Source: Thermoanaerobaculia bacterium
GTDB lineage: Bacteria; Acidobacteriota; Thermoanaerobaculia; Multivoradales; JAHEKO01
Length of the DNA: 35,087 nucleotides
Direction: 5' to 3'
Assembly: GCA_947259195.1 (NCBI GenBank)
Contig: CAMYLC010000187.1
Span: forward strand, 1-35,087
The notes beneath the pieces are model-generated. The model was not told the DNA's origin and made no database searches. It saw only the letters and a program-made list of their open reading frames with translations. Both the position numbers and the translations under genes were made by a program. This document shows positions 1 through 7,646 of this stretch, in pieces (the first letter of the stretch is position 1; each line of letters begins with the position of its first letter).

Positions 1-3000
1 GGCGGCAGTGGCCGTGGAAGGCCAGCTCACTGTGGCGGACGATGCAGCGACAGGAGGAGCCTCTGACTGACTTGCTTCGAGCTCGGCCAGTCGCTTCCGG
101 TAGGTGGGGTTGGAGACCGCAAGGAGGGCCGCTCCCGCACGAACGTTGTCGGGAAAGTGTGCGGCAATCTCCTCTAATAGGATCTGTTGAGTGAAGGTGA
201 TGAGATCCAGTTCCATATCGCTCGCGTTGCCAACAAGCTGCGACAGGGTCGGTCGCACGTCCTCCCAGTCTGCGACCCGCGGTGAGAGTCCGGCGTAGAT
301 CTGATCCTTGGCCTTGCGCAGACGCCGGCGAAAGGTCGTTTCCGGGAGCCCGAGGATCGCCGCGGCGCGGCGGGCGACGCCGTCGGCCTGGGTATCGGCT
401 GCGACCAGGAGATCCTCGTCGAGCCAGCGTCCGAGGGGCAGCATGGTGGGAGAGAGGCCGTTGTCAGCGGCGTAGACGAGCTCAGCCAGCTTCTCGCGGA
501 GCTCTAGGAGCAGAGTCTCGAGGTCCTGAGCGGCCCCTTCAGGGATTTCGTGGCCCGACATGCCCGGAATGGCGGTCGACGACCTCGGTGAAGTCTCGGG
601 GGAATCTTCGGCGATGAAGGACTCTCTCAGCGGGACACCATCAGAATCGGCTGGCACCTTCGCGCCAGAACCGGAATCGGCTGGCACCCTTGGGCGAGAA
701 CCGGGATCGGCTTGCGATGCGGTTGCGCTTCCTGCGCCGGTGCTCGCCGTTGAGGTCGAGGTCAGCCCTAGGTCCTCGGGTCCGAGCTGGCTGCCTTCGC
801 TCAGGATTACCGCCTGCATGATTCGATTCTGTAGCTCTCGGACGTTGCCAGGCCAGTTGTGACGGCTCAGCGCCGACGCCGCAGCGGAGGTGAGTCGACG
901 AACGTTCTTCTGGTATTGCACAGAGAAGATCTCGAGGAAGTGGTTGGCGAGATGAAGAATGTCGTCGGGGCGTTCGCTCAACGGTGGCACCGCTAGGTGG
1001 ATGACGTTCAAGCGGTAGTAGAGATCTTCTCGAAACCGGCCGGTGGCCACCTCCTCCTTTAGATCCCGATTGGTGGCCGCCAGGATGCGGACGTCGACTT
1101 TTTGCTGACGCGTACCGCCGACCCGGGTGAGCTGTTTTTCCTGCACGAAGCGCAGCATCTTGCTCTGCACCTCCAGAGGCAGCTCGCCGATCTCATCCAA
1201 CAACACGGTGCCGTAGTTGGCCTCGGCCAGCCTTCCTGCGCGACGCGCCTGGGCTCCCGTGTAGGCGCCCTTCTCACTGCCGAAGAGCTCACTCTCGATC
1301 AGGGTCGTAGGGATCGCGCCGCAGTCGACGATCACGAAGGGTTGTCCCTGCCGGGTGCTGAGCTCGTGGACCGTTCGCGCCAGAAGCTCCTTGCCTGTTC
1401 CGCTGGCACCAGTGATCAGGATTGTGGCGTCTGTCAGCGCCACCCGGTGCGCGGTGGCGACCAGGGACTCCATCTGTGGCGAGCGGAACACGAGCTTGGC
1501 CTGCTGAAGTGCCTGCCTGAGCTCCTTGAGCTCGGCTCGCAGCATCCGTTTCTCCTGCTCCTGGCGACGGGTCTCGATCTCGGCCAGCCGTGTGCGGTCC
1601 ATGGCGGTGGCAACCTGCGAGCCCAGGGCTCGGAAGAAGATCAGATCCGAGGCGTCGAGGCTCAGGGCGTCGGCGCGTCCGTCCAAGTAAAGGCAGCCGA
1701 GGCAGTCACTGCCGGCGATGAGCGGCACCGCGCAGCAGCGGAGCTCTTGGTCGGAATCGGTGAGTTGGCGGGCCAGGGCGGTGCCCTCGGTAATTGTTGC
1801 CTTCATCAGGGCTCTCTGCTCGGCACTGAGATCGAGGGTCTCCAGACGAGTGGTCTGGTTGCCGGCTCCCGTGCTGCGGGTGAAACCGTGAAGCAGATTG
1901 AACTCGTCATCGAACGAGCGTGAGAAAAGGCCGACTCGCACTGGCTTGAAGGCCTCGTACAGCCGTTCCACGACCTGGGTGACTAGCTCGTCGAAGTCAG
2001 GATCGAGGGCGATGACGTTCACCGTGTCCCAGAGCAGCACCATGTTGCGATAGTCGGTGTTCAGGTTACCGGTGAAGATCCCGCTCAGGCGGTCGATGCT
2101 GCCAGAGTCTTCGTTGCCGGCTCGATCGTCCCAGACCCTGACCTGATTTCCGCCAGAACGTTTGGCTGCACTGAGCGCACGGTCGGCTCGCTGTACCAGC
2201 TCCAGCAAACGGCTGGCACCCTCTCCTCCGGCTTTTGACGCGCCCAGTATTTGGCTGGCACCCTCTTCGGTGCCTGTTTCCCCGCTGCAGCCAATGCTGA
2301 AAGCCAGCTGGAGAGCACCATCGAGATAGGGTTCATCAGTGAGCGATAGCTGCAGCCGCACCGCGATCTCGTGCGCCGCGCTGGGTGGCGTGTCAGGCAG
2401 AATCGCGGCGAATATCACACCGCCGTATCGCGCTATCAGATCTTCGGACCGGAGGGTCACGCGAAGTCGGTCGCTGATCTCGCGCACACAGCGGTCACCC
2501 TCGTCGCGGCCGATCTGCTCGTTGACAGCGAAAAACTCGTCCGGGTTGATCATCAGAAGCGACAGTGGGCGGCGCTCACTTTGGGCTTCCTGCAGCTCTC
2601 GCGAGAGCACGGCCTGGAACTCCCGGCGGTCGGCCAAGCCCGTGAGCGGGTCCTTGAGAAACGCAGTCGCCTGGGCGGTGTGGCTGGCGAGAGCCCCGCC
2701 GAGGGCGAAGAGCCAACTCCACCAGGATCCGATATCGGTACTTTGGTCGAGTCTTGACAGGAAGTCCATTCGCGCCAAGCGGTCCGGGGCAAAGCCCTGT
2801 CCTGGTGGGTACCGCAATCCCAGCCATGCGCCGGGTGCTGCCGCCCCGGTGGACTTCTCGTCTGAGTCAGTGCGACGCCGAGAGGCTTGCGGGGAGGCAG
2901 GCTCTGGAAGGAACCACGACATCTCGTCTGATGGCAGGGCGATGAGCCCGCCGTCCGCGCTCGAGCTAGGGATGCAGACGGGGTAGGCATCTGTCTCGAA

Positions 3001-3210
3001 TGGCAGTGCAGAAGGTTCCATCTGCAGGATGAAATCCTGTGCTGATTCCTCGTCCAAGAGCTCTGGGATTGGCTCCAGATTCCCGTTGTGGAGGAGTGCA
3101 GGGCGGGCGGGTTGGGTCTTGAGCCCCGGAATATAGAGCGACACGCTGCCCGCTCCGGTAAGGATGCGGATGCCCTGAATGAACCGATTGAGGACTGTTG
3201 AGCCTTGCAT
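1..3210 (-). CDS. Sigma-54-dependent activator with degenerate GGDEF, GAF-like and AAA+ domains (C-terminus outside window)
   Basis: The 1070 codons in the window start at an ATG (3210) preceded by an in-frame stop 39 bases upstream, and run off the left edge. Residues about 187-340 are GGDEF-like: DPLTGLADRREF is present at 187-198, but the active-site loop reads GGVIF (263-267), so cyclase activity is unlikely. Residues about 365-545 look like a GAF sensor. The AAA+ domain follows: Walker A GASGTGK (601-607), the sigma-54 contact loop GAYTGA (648-653), a Walker B-like LLDEIGEL, and WPGNVREL near 785. A low-complexity linker holds REP-derived repeats, then a Fis-like HTH lies at about 944-968 (LGLPETTFRRRLRKA). 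By family it should bind an enhancer and drive sigma-54 promoters; the signal sensed is unknown. An N-terminal GGDEF relic on such an activator is unusual. It is divergent from the transposase gene. Confidence 0.9.
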   Translation of the reverse strand, partial: MQGSTVLNRFIQGIRILTGAGSVSLYIPGLKTQPARPALLHNGNLEPIPELLDEESAQDFILQMEPSALPFETDAYPVCIPSSSADGGLIALPSDEMSWFLPEPASPQASRRRTDSDEKSTGAAAPGAWLGLRYPPGQGFAPDRLARMDFLSRLDQSTDIGSWWSWLFALGGALASHTAQATAFLKDPLTGLADRREFQAVLSRELQEAQSERRPLSLLMINPDEFFAVNEQIGRDEGDRCVREISDRLRVTLRSEDLIARYGGVIFAAILPDTPPSAAHEIAVRLQLSLTDEPYLDGALQLAFSIGCSGETGTEEGASQILGASKAGGEGASRLLELVQRADRALSAAKRSGGNQVRVWDDRAGNEDSGSIDRLSGIFTGNLNTDYRNMVLLWDTVNVIALDPDFDELVTQVVERLYEAFKPVRVGLFSRSFDDEFNLLHGFTRSTGAGNQTTRLETLDLSAEQRALMKATITEGTALARQLTDSDQELRCCAVPLIAGSDCLGCLYLDGRADALSLDASDLIFFRALGSQVATAMDRTRLAEIETRRQEQEKRMLRAELKELRQALQQAKLVFRSPQMESLVATAHRVALTDATILITGASGTGKELLARTVHELSTRQGQPFVIVDCGAIPTTLIESELFGSEKGAYTGAQARRAGRLAEANYGTVLLDEIGELPLEVQSKMLRFVQEKQLTRVGGTRQQKVDVRILAATNRDLKEEVATGRFREDLYYRLNVIHLAVPPLSERPDDILHLANHFLEIFSVQYQKNVRRLTSAAASALSRHNWPGNVRELQNRIMQAVILSEGSQLGPEDLGLTSTSTASTGAGSATASQADPGSRPRVPADSGSGAKVPADSDGVPLRESFIAEDSPETSPRSSTAIPGMSGHEIPEGAAQDLETLLLELREKLAELVYAADNGLSPTMLPLGRWLDEDLLVAADTQADGVARRAAAILGLPETTFRRRLRKAKDQIYAGLSPRVADWEDVRPTLSQLVGNASDMELDLITFTQQILLEEIAAHFPDNVRAGAALLAVSNPTYRKRLAELEASQSEAPPVAASSATVSWPSTATAA
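643..710 (-). repeat. REP-like tandem, 30-bp period, inside the activator coding sequence
   Basis: The motif AATCGGCTGGCACC occurs at about 645-658 and again 30 bases on at about 675-688. A third, degenerate copy (GATCGGCTTGCG) lies near 705. Read on the minus strand the period is exactly 10 codons, giving the peptide repeats QADPGSRPR, VPADSGSGAK and VPADSDGVP at about residues 833-860, between the AAA+ domain and the HTH. The period, a multiple of three, keeps the reading frame. Confidence 0.8.
2211..2268 (-). repeat. Two REP-core copies 42 bp apart inside the GGDEF region
   Basis: GGCTGGCACCCTCT occurs at 2211-2224 and 2253-2266, a spacing of 42 bases (14 codons). On the minus strand both encode EGAS, giving an insertion between the SIGCSG strand and the final LVQRADRALSAAKRSG helix of the GGDEF-like domain. 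The core matches the motif around the transposase but lacks the GAATC half. Derivation from the REP is inferred. Confidence 0.65.
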
Positions 3211-3337
3211 TGTCTCGTGGAACGCGGCTGTGGCGAATTCGTGGTTTCATCCGCCGCATTTTCGGTGTCTTAGAGCCGACTCAAGGATAAGCGGTGCCGT
3301 CTGCGCTCGCTGTGAACTGGGCCACTCGCCACCCAGA

Positions 3338-3353
3338 GGTGCCAGCCGAATCC
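3338..3353 (-). repeat. REP-like motif, inverted copy upstream of the transposase
   Basis: GGTGCCAGCCGAATCC is the reverse complement of the motif found downstream of the transposase and in the other clusters. It lies 35 bases before the transposase start, in the 178-bp divergent spacer with the sigma-54 activator, and so could affect transcription of both. Confidence 0.8.
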
Positions 3354-3388
3354 GCAAGATCTAGAGTGTGAAGTGCGTCCTTTGAGTT

Positions 3389-4330
3389 GTGGCTAGAAGA
3401 TTGAGATTCATCCCCGAAGGGGGCGCTCTGGTCGAGGTGACCTGTCGGACAATACAGGGCCGGTTTCTGCTCAAGCCCAGCGAGGAGCTGAAGTCAATCA
3501 TCATCGGGGTCCTGGCACGCGCCCAGAGACTTTTCCCGGTCGATCTTCATGCCTTTGTTTTCCTCTCCAATCATTACCACCTTCTCCTGAGCGTGGAGAA
3601 TGCGCTGCAAATGGCTAGGTTCATGAACTACCTCAACTCGAACTTGGCTCGTGAAGCAGGTCGACTGCATGGTTGGAGGGAGAAGTTCTGGGGTCGGCGC
3701 TACCACGCGATCGTGGTCAGTGAAGAAGAGGCAGCTCAGATGGATCGGCTTAGGTACCTGCTGGCCCATGGGTGCAAAGAGGGTCTGGTGGCCCGGCCTC
3801 GAGAGTGGCCTGGTGCCCACTGCGCAGAGGCGCTGATAGAGGGTCAGGACCCCCGGGGCCTATGGTTCGATCGCACGCGAGAGTATGTGGCTCGATCGCG
3901 GGGAGAGAAGCCTGATTGCCTCGAACACGCGACGTCGGAGACGATGCGGCTTAAGCCTTTGCCCTGTTGGCACCATCTGTCGGAGAAGAACTACCGCAGC
4001 CGGATAGGTGAGCTGGTCTCTCAGATCGAGACGGAGACTGCAAGTCGCCATGCGCGCGAGGGGACTCAGCCCCTGGGTGTGGCTGCGATCTTAGCCCAGG
4101 ACCCTCACGGCCGACCCCCAGGCATGAAGAAGGCCTTGGCGCCGGCCTTTCATACGGCTACGACGGAGGCTCGCCGAGAGCTCGTTGAGGCCTATGCATG
4201 GTTTGTGGGTGCCTATCGCAACGCTGCGGAGAAACTGCGTGGTGATGACTTCAGAGCAAGTTTTCCCACCGGAAGCTTTCCTTCGCGGCTCCCCTTTGTT
4301 GGCTGGACGCCGGAACTGGTGCCCGGCTAG
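3389..4330 (+). CDS. REP-associated tyrosine transposase (Y1/HUH family)
   Basis: This 313-residue protein starts at GTG (3389). It carries the Y1 transposase signature: FLSNHYHLLLS with the HUH pair at His62 and His64, and a candidate nucleophile Tyr123 in DRLRYLLAHGCKEGLV, the counterpart of the YIHLNPVRAGLV helix of the family. FWGRRYHAIVV precedes it. Family members nick single-stranded REP hairpins through a 5'-phosphotyrosine link and are thought to spread REPs. All core residues are present, so it may be active. The C-terminal 150 residues look lineage-specific. Motif copies on both sides and in nearby genes fit a local source of these repeats. No strong ribosome binding site precedes the GTG. 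Confidence 0.9.
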   Translation: MARRLRFIPEGGALVEVTCRTIQGRFLLKPSEELKSIIIGVLARAQRLFPVDLHAFVFLSNHYHLLLSVENALQMARFMNYLNSNLAREAGRLHGWREKFWGRRYHAIVVSEEEAAQMDRLRYLLAHGCKEGLVARPREWPGAHCAEALIEGQDPRGLWFDRTREYVARSRGEKPDCLEHATSETMRLKPLPCWHHLSEKNYRSRIGELVSQIETETASRHAREGTQPLGVAAILAQDPHGRPPGMKKALAPAFHTATTEARRELVEAYAWFVGAYRNAAEKLRGDDFRASFPTGSFPSRLPFVGWTPELVPG

Positions 4331-4599
4331 CGGAGGAGCCGCACCGCATCGAAAGAGACCACAGAGTGACAAGACGGAGCGCCGGAGCTCGCGACGGAGG
4401 TCCCCAGAGATGTCCATGCGCTACTCGCCTAAGAAGACCCCTATTTCCCCATTTGACGGGCCGGAGCCGAGTCGAATGTCCCACGACGTCACCTCGATTC
4501 GGTGACCAGGGCACCCGAGCGTGAAAGACGCGTCGTTTTACGCGGCCTAGAGTCAGAATCGGCTGGCACTCGATGCTGGGCAGCTGTGGCGCGAAAGGA
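4331..4599. other. Convergent spacer between transposase and SnoaL-like gene
   Basis: About 270 bases without a convincing gene. Apart from the REP-like copy at 4555-4570, I see no clear terminator or other element. It is probably the downstream part of the RAYT unit. Confidence 0.5.
4555..4570 (+). repeat. REP-like motif, direct copy downstream of the transposase
   Basis: CAGAATCGGCTGGCACT matches the motif core with one change at the last base. Its orientation is opposite to the copy at 3338-3353, so the two bracket the transposase as an inverted pair. Confidence 0.75.
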
Positions 4600-5037
4600 C
4601 TACTTTCGATTGCAGTCGCTGTTCCACATCCAGTGGGTCGCCAACCACTGGCCGTCAGGCTGCTTGCGTAGCACACCGAGAAACTTGCCTGAGTCATCGA
4701 TCGGCTCGTCGAGCTCTTTCAAGGTGTAGGTCCATCGATAGTTGCAGCGCACGAAGGCCAGATCTCCGCAGCCGTCGAATTCCTGGGGCTTGAGACTGAA
4801 GTCGTGGACTCGGAAATTCATCTCCTCGACCCACTTGAGCCAGGCCTGACGGCCTTCCTTGGTGGCGTGTCTGGGAGGCATGGTGACGCAGCCTGGAGTC
4901 ATCAGCTCCAAGAGGCTTCGCCAGTTGTTGGTTCGCTCTAGGTGCTCCATTCGCGTCAAGTACGTGTCAATGGCGGTCCGGTCAATGGGAGACAGGACGG
5001 TGGCGTCCTCGGTTGGGGCCGTGGCTATGGGGTTCAT
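4600..5037 (-). CDS. SnoaL / NTF2-like (DUF4440-type) protein
   Basis: 145 residues, with ATG at 5037 preceded by a good ribosome binding site (GGAGGAAG). The pattern fits the SnoaL/NTF2-like fold: an N-terminal helix with DRTAIDTYLTRMEHLERTNNWRSLLELMTPGCVTMPP, a central helix (EGRQAWLKWVEEM), then strands ending in KFLGVLRKQPDGQWLATHWMWNSD, the conserved 'R..DG.W.i....W' ending. Members are small ligand-binding or enzymatic domains of many functions, so the substrate cannot be assigned. There is no signal peptide, so it should be cytoplasmic. It is a single gene, convergent with the transposase and divergent from the DUF885 gene. Confidence 0.8.
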   Translation of the reverse strand: MNPIATAPTEDATVLSPIDRTAIDTYLTRMEHLERTNNWRSLLELMTPGCVTMPPRHATKEGRQAWLKWVEEMNFRVHDFSLKPQEFDGCGDLAFVRCNYRWTYTLKELDEPIDDSGKFLGVLRKQPDGQWLATHWMWNSDCNRK

Positions 5038-5397
5038 GGCTTCCTCCGCTGCTGGGGGCTGCGGGGATCGCAGCTCCGATTCAACCCTTTGGCAGCTCGT
5101 CGATCAGTAGTAACTCTGGGGGGAGAAGAAACCGGGGACCGCAGGTTGGTGCCCCCGGTCCTGCCAGGGTTACCTTGGTCTAGGTACATATCAGCCTACT
5201 CCTGCCGACAGACAGGTGCAAATGGGGTTGTAGCAGGGGAGTGTGTGAGCCCAGCGCGAAAGGCGCATCGCCCAGTGCAGCTTGGAGGTTGAATCGGCTG
5301 GCACCTGCGGAGATGGAATCGGCTGGCACCTGCGGAGATGCGGGAGACCCGCATTGGTTGTCAATTCTGCTAGGTTTCCCTGCGGAGGGCAGAAGTC
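5038..5397. other. Divergent upstream region of the SnoaL-like and DUF885 genes
   Basis: A 360-bp spacer without a supported gene. It contains the 25-bp REP tandem (5291-5340) about 60 bases before the DUF885 start. Promoters for both divergent genes should lie here, but I cannot point to convincing -35/-10 pairs. Confidence 0.5.
5291..5340 (+). repeat. Perfect 25-bp tandem duplication containing the REP-like motif
   Basis: Two identical 25-base units occupy 5291-5315 and 5316-5340. Each starts with GAATCGGCTGGCACC and continues TGCGGAGATG. It lies upstream of the DUF885 gene, in its probable leader or promoter. The exact identity of the units suggests a recent duplication. Confidence 0.9.
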
Positions 5398-7062
5398 ATG
5401 CGAATAAGGGGAGTCCTGTTGGCAGCTAGCGCTTTTCTGGGCACGGCGGCGATGGCTGCGCAGTCCAGTACCGATGCTCTAGCCGATCTCGTGAGGCTGG
5501 TCGATGAGCTGAAGATCGAGACTCGATCGAGTGAGGAGTACGGGGAGGCAATCAAGGCCTACCGGAAGTTGTCGGATCGGCTCGCGGCGCTGGATCGAGA
5601 AGACCTGACCGATGATGACGCGGTCGATGCCCAGTTACTGGAAGCCCACCTCGAAACTCGACTCTTCGAGCTGGAGGAACTCCGCCTCCATGAGGTGGTG
5701 CCAGCCGATTATCTCGCGCTGTGGAAGACGAGTAGCTTGTTCCTTCGTCCTTGCGCCCAGCCCGACAAGGCTGTGGCTGAGGCCCGCGACGAGCTACTGC
5801 GGCTACCCGGGATTCTGAACAATGCTCGCGTGAACTTGAAGCAACCGGCTCGCACCTGGACAGAGAACGCCATCTACACGAGCTACTACGCCGAGACGAT
5901 GCTCGAAGAGATGTTGCCGACTGTGTGCGTCGATGATGCCGACTTGAAGCAGGGCTTCCTGGCCGCGGGAGGCGAGGCGCTGGTAGCTGTCCGAGAGTTC
6001 TCGAGCTGGCTGCAAAGTGATCTTCTGCCGCGGTCTGACCGCTCGCCGAGCTGGCGCCCCGAGGAGATCGAGTTCTACCAGTACATTCATGAAGGGCTCG
6101 ACGAGTACGGCGTCGACGAGATGCTGAGAATCTCCGCGGCGGATGAGGCAACAACCTGGGCCGAGATGGAGGCACTGGCAGCCAGGATTCATCCTTCAGG
6201 CGATCTCCGCATCGTTTGGGAGCTCATGAAGGAGGAAGCTCCTCCCTGGCCCGAGGTTCGACCGATGGCAGAGCGGTATGTCGCACTAGCCGATGCGTGG
6301 CTTCGGGGTCCTGGATCCCACATCGTCGACATACCCGAGGAGTTCGACTATGGGGTGCAAACGACCTCGCCAATGGGACGGCGGATCTTGTCCTTCGGGG
6401 GAGCTTCCTACGGTCCAACCCTCGCGGGTCGCATCTCCGGATACTACGTTCTGACTCCCCTGGAAGATCGGCTGACGGACGAGGAGCGCCTGAGTCGACT
6501 GAAGTCGTACAACCCCTACTGGACGCACGTCATCTCATATCACGAATGGGTCGGGCACAACGTGCAGCGCGCCATCGCGGAGGAGCACCTGGAGCGTCCG
6601 ATGCGGCGGCTCTACCGTTCGATCTACCTGAGTCAGGCCTGGTCGTTCTATCTCGAGAAGCTCTTCGAGGATGAGGGCTACTACGAGGCAGTTCTCCCTC
6701 ATATGGAGGCACTCAAGACCCGAATGGCTCGTCTCCAGATGAGGATGTGGCGTGTCCAGCGGATCCTCACCAAGCTCCGCATGGCCAAGGGTGAGATGAG
6801 CTTCGACGAAGCGGTGGCGGCCTACGTCGAGAAGATCGGGATGGAGCCGACGAATGCCTTCATCGAGGTGCAGCGCGACTCACAGAATCCCTCGCCTCCC
6901 GGCCGGGAGATCATTGGGGAGATGGTCATTCTCGAGATGCGAGAAGAGTACCAGCGCCGCTTCGGCGAGCACTACAGCTTGAAGAACTTTCACGAGGCGC
7001 TGCTCGGCTACGGGGAACTCCCGCTGCCCGTGATCCGCCGCCTGATGTTCGGGGACGTGTAG
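5398..7062 (+). CDS. Secreted DUF885 family protein (putative metallopeptidase-like)
   Basis: 554 residues, with ATG at 5398 after a clear GGAGG ribosome binding site. A signal peptide (MRIRGVLLAASAFLGTAAMAAQS) indicates export. Length and layout fit the DUF885 family: a helical N-terminal half, then SYHEWVGHNVQ with His382, Glu383 and His387 as a candidate metal site, followed by YLSQAWSFYLEKLFEDEGYY. The YEG and GREIIGEMVILEMR segments typical of the C-terminal part are also there. The family resembles zinc carboxypeptidases, but its substrates are poorly known. It is first in a likely operon; the next start lies 17 bases after its stop. A 14-base stretch at 5697-5710 matches the inverted REP-like core. 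Confidence 0.88.
   Translation: MRIRGVLLAASAFLGTAAMAAQSSTDALADLVRLVDELKIETRSSEEYGEAIKAYRKLSDRLAALDREDLTDDDAVDAQLLEAHLETRLFELEELRLHEVVPADYLALWKTSSLFLRPCAQPDKAVAEARDELLRLPGILNNARVNLKQPARTWTENAIYTSYYAETMLEEMLPTVCVDDADLKQGFLAAGGEALVAVREFSSWLQSDLLPRSDRSPSWRPEEIEFYQYIHEGLDEYGVDEMLRISAADEATTWAEMEALAARIHPSGDLRIVWELMKEEAPPWPEVRPMAERYVALADAWLRGPGSHIVDIPEEFDYGVQTTSPMGRRILSFGGASYGPTLAGRISGYYVLTPLEDRLTDEERLSRLKSYNPYWTHVISYHEWVGHNVQRAIAEEHLERPMRRLYRSIYLSQAWSFYLEKLFEDEGYYEAVLPHMEALKTRMARLQMRMWRVQRILTKLRMAKGEMSFDEAVAAYVEKIGMEPTNAFIEVQRDSQNPSPPGREIIGEMVILEMREEYQRRFGEHYSLKNFHEALLGYGELPLPVIRRLMFGDV
5697..5710 (-). repeat. REP-core match inside the DUF885 coding sequence
   Basis: GGTGCCAGCCGATT is a perfect 14-base match to the inverted REP-like core and encodes VPAD within EVVPADYLAL. 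This is the same peptide (VPAD) as the REP-derived repeats in the sigma-54 activator. It could be coincidence or a short relic. Confidence 0.4.
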
Positions 7063-7079
7063 AGTCGGCGGTATTCATC

Positions 7080-7646
7080 GTGTCTATGATTCCAACGCCG
7101 AAAGGCTTCGGGGACCTGACGGTCCTGGGTTGGACGGTCTTCTTGGCCTATTTTGGTGCGGCAGCACTTTGCTATCGCGCGGCGGCCTCATGCTGGCGAG
7201 ACCCGGGAGCGTCGAGTCGATTGTGCAAGGTCTGGATCGCGCTCTCGGCGATCCTGGTGATTCTCGGGGTCAACAAACAGCTCGATCTCCACGTCTGGCT
7301 CAATGCCTACGGCCGCCTGCTCGCCGAGTCCGAAGGGTGGTATCAGAATCGTTGGATCGCCCAAGCGACCTTCTTTTCTGGATTCGCTGCAGCAGTAGTG
7401 GTCGCGGGCTTGTTTCTGATCTGGTTGGGTCGGGGTTACCTTCGTCAGCTTTCCGGCGCCCTTCTCGGCATGGCGGCTCTGGCCGCTTTTCTCTTGATCA
7501 GAGCGATCTCTTTCGACGTGCTGGACCTTCGGACCTATGTCGGCGCCATCAAGTTGCACGAGTTGCTGGAGATGGCGGGACTTCTCCTGATAGGTGTTTC
7601 GGCTACGTTGTACGCTACGAGGACTCGATCTGTGGGAGCTTCATGA
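7080..7646 (+). CDS. Uncharacterised multi-pass membrane protein
   Basis: 188 residues, starting at GTG 7080; ATG 7086 is an alternative. About five hydrophobic segments are visible: 18-35, 52-64, 98-118, 124-142 and 161-180. Between the first two transmembrane segments and the third lies the charged/aromatic stretch GVNKQLDLHVWLNAYGRLLAE plus SEGWYQNRW. I recognise this GxNKQLDL pattern and the RAISF motif near residue 141 as typical of an unnamed family of small membrane proteins, but no function is known to me. Its stop overlaps the next start (ATGA), so it is probably translationally coupled to the PLP enzyme downstream, and it follows DUF885 by 17 bases. Confidence 0.8.
   Translation: MSMIPTPKGFGDLTVLGWTVFLAYFGAAALCYRAAASCWRDPGASSRLCKVWIALSAILVILGVNKQLDLHVWLNAYGRLLAESEGWYQNRWIAQATFFSGFAAAVVVAGLFLIWLGRGYLRQLSGALLGMAALAAFLLIRAISFDVLDLRTYVGAIKLHELLEMAGLLLIGVSATLYATRTRSVGAS

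Larger units (their letters stand above)
3338..4570. mobile_element. RAYT element bracketed by inverted REP-like motifs
   Basis: A single Y1 transposase gene lies between an inverted motif copy (3338-3353) and a direct copy (4555-4570), giving a unit of about 1.2 kb. RAYT genes flanked by oppositely oriented REPs are an established arrangement, often immobile as a unit while the REPs are dispersed. I see no target-site duplication, as expected for HUH single-strand transposition. The exact ends are inferred from the motif positions. Confidence 0.65.

Noticed and set aside
1401..1410. REP-core-like string CGCTGGCACC in the activator
   Set aside because: It encodes GAS of the Walker A motif GASGTGK, an ancient conserved segment, so the match is coincidental.
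1102..1923. 273-residue open frame on the plus strand
   Set aside because: It is antisense to the GAF and AAA+ parts of the sigma-54 activator, whose motifs (Walker A, GAYTGA) are unmistakable on the minus strand.
5291..5340. CRISPR array
   Set aside because: Two directly adjacent 25-bp units without spacers, and no cas genes; it is a simple tandem duplication.
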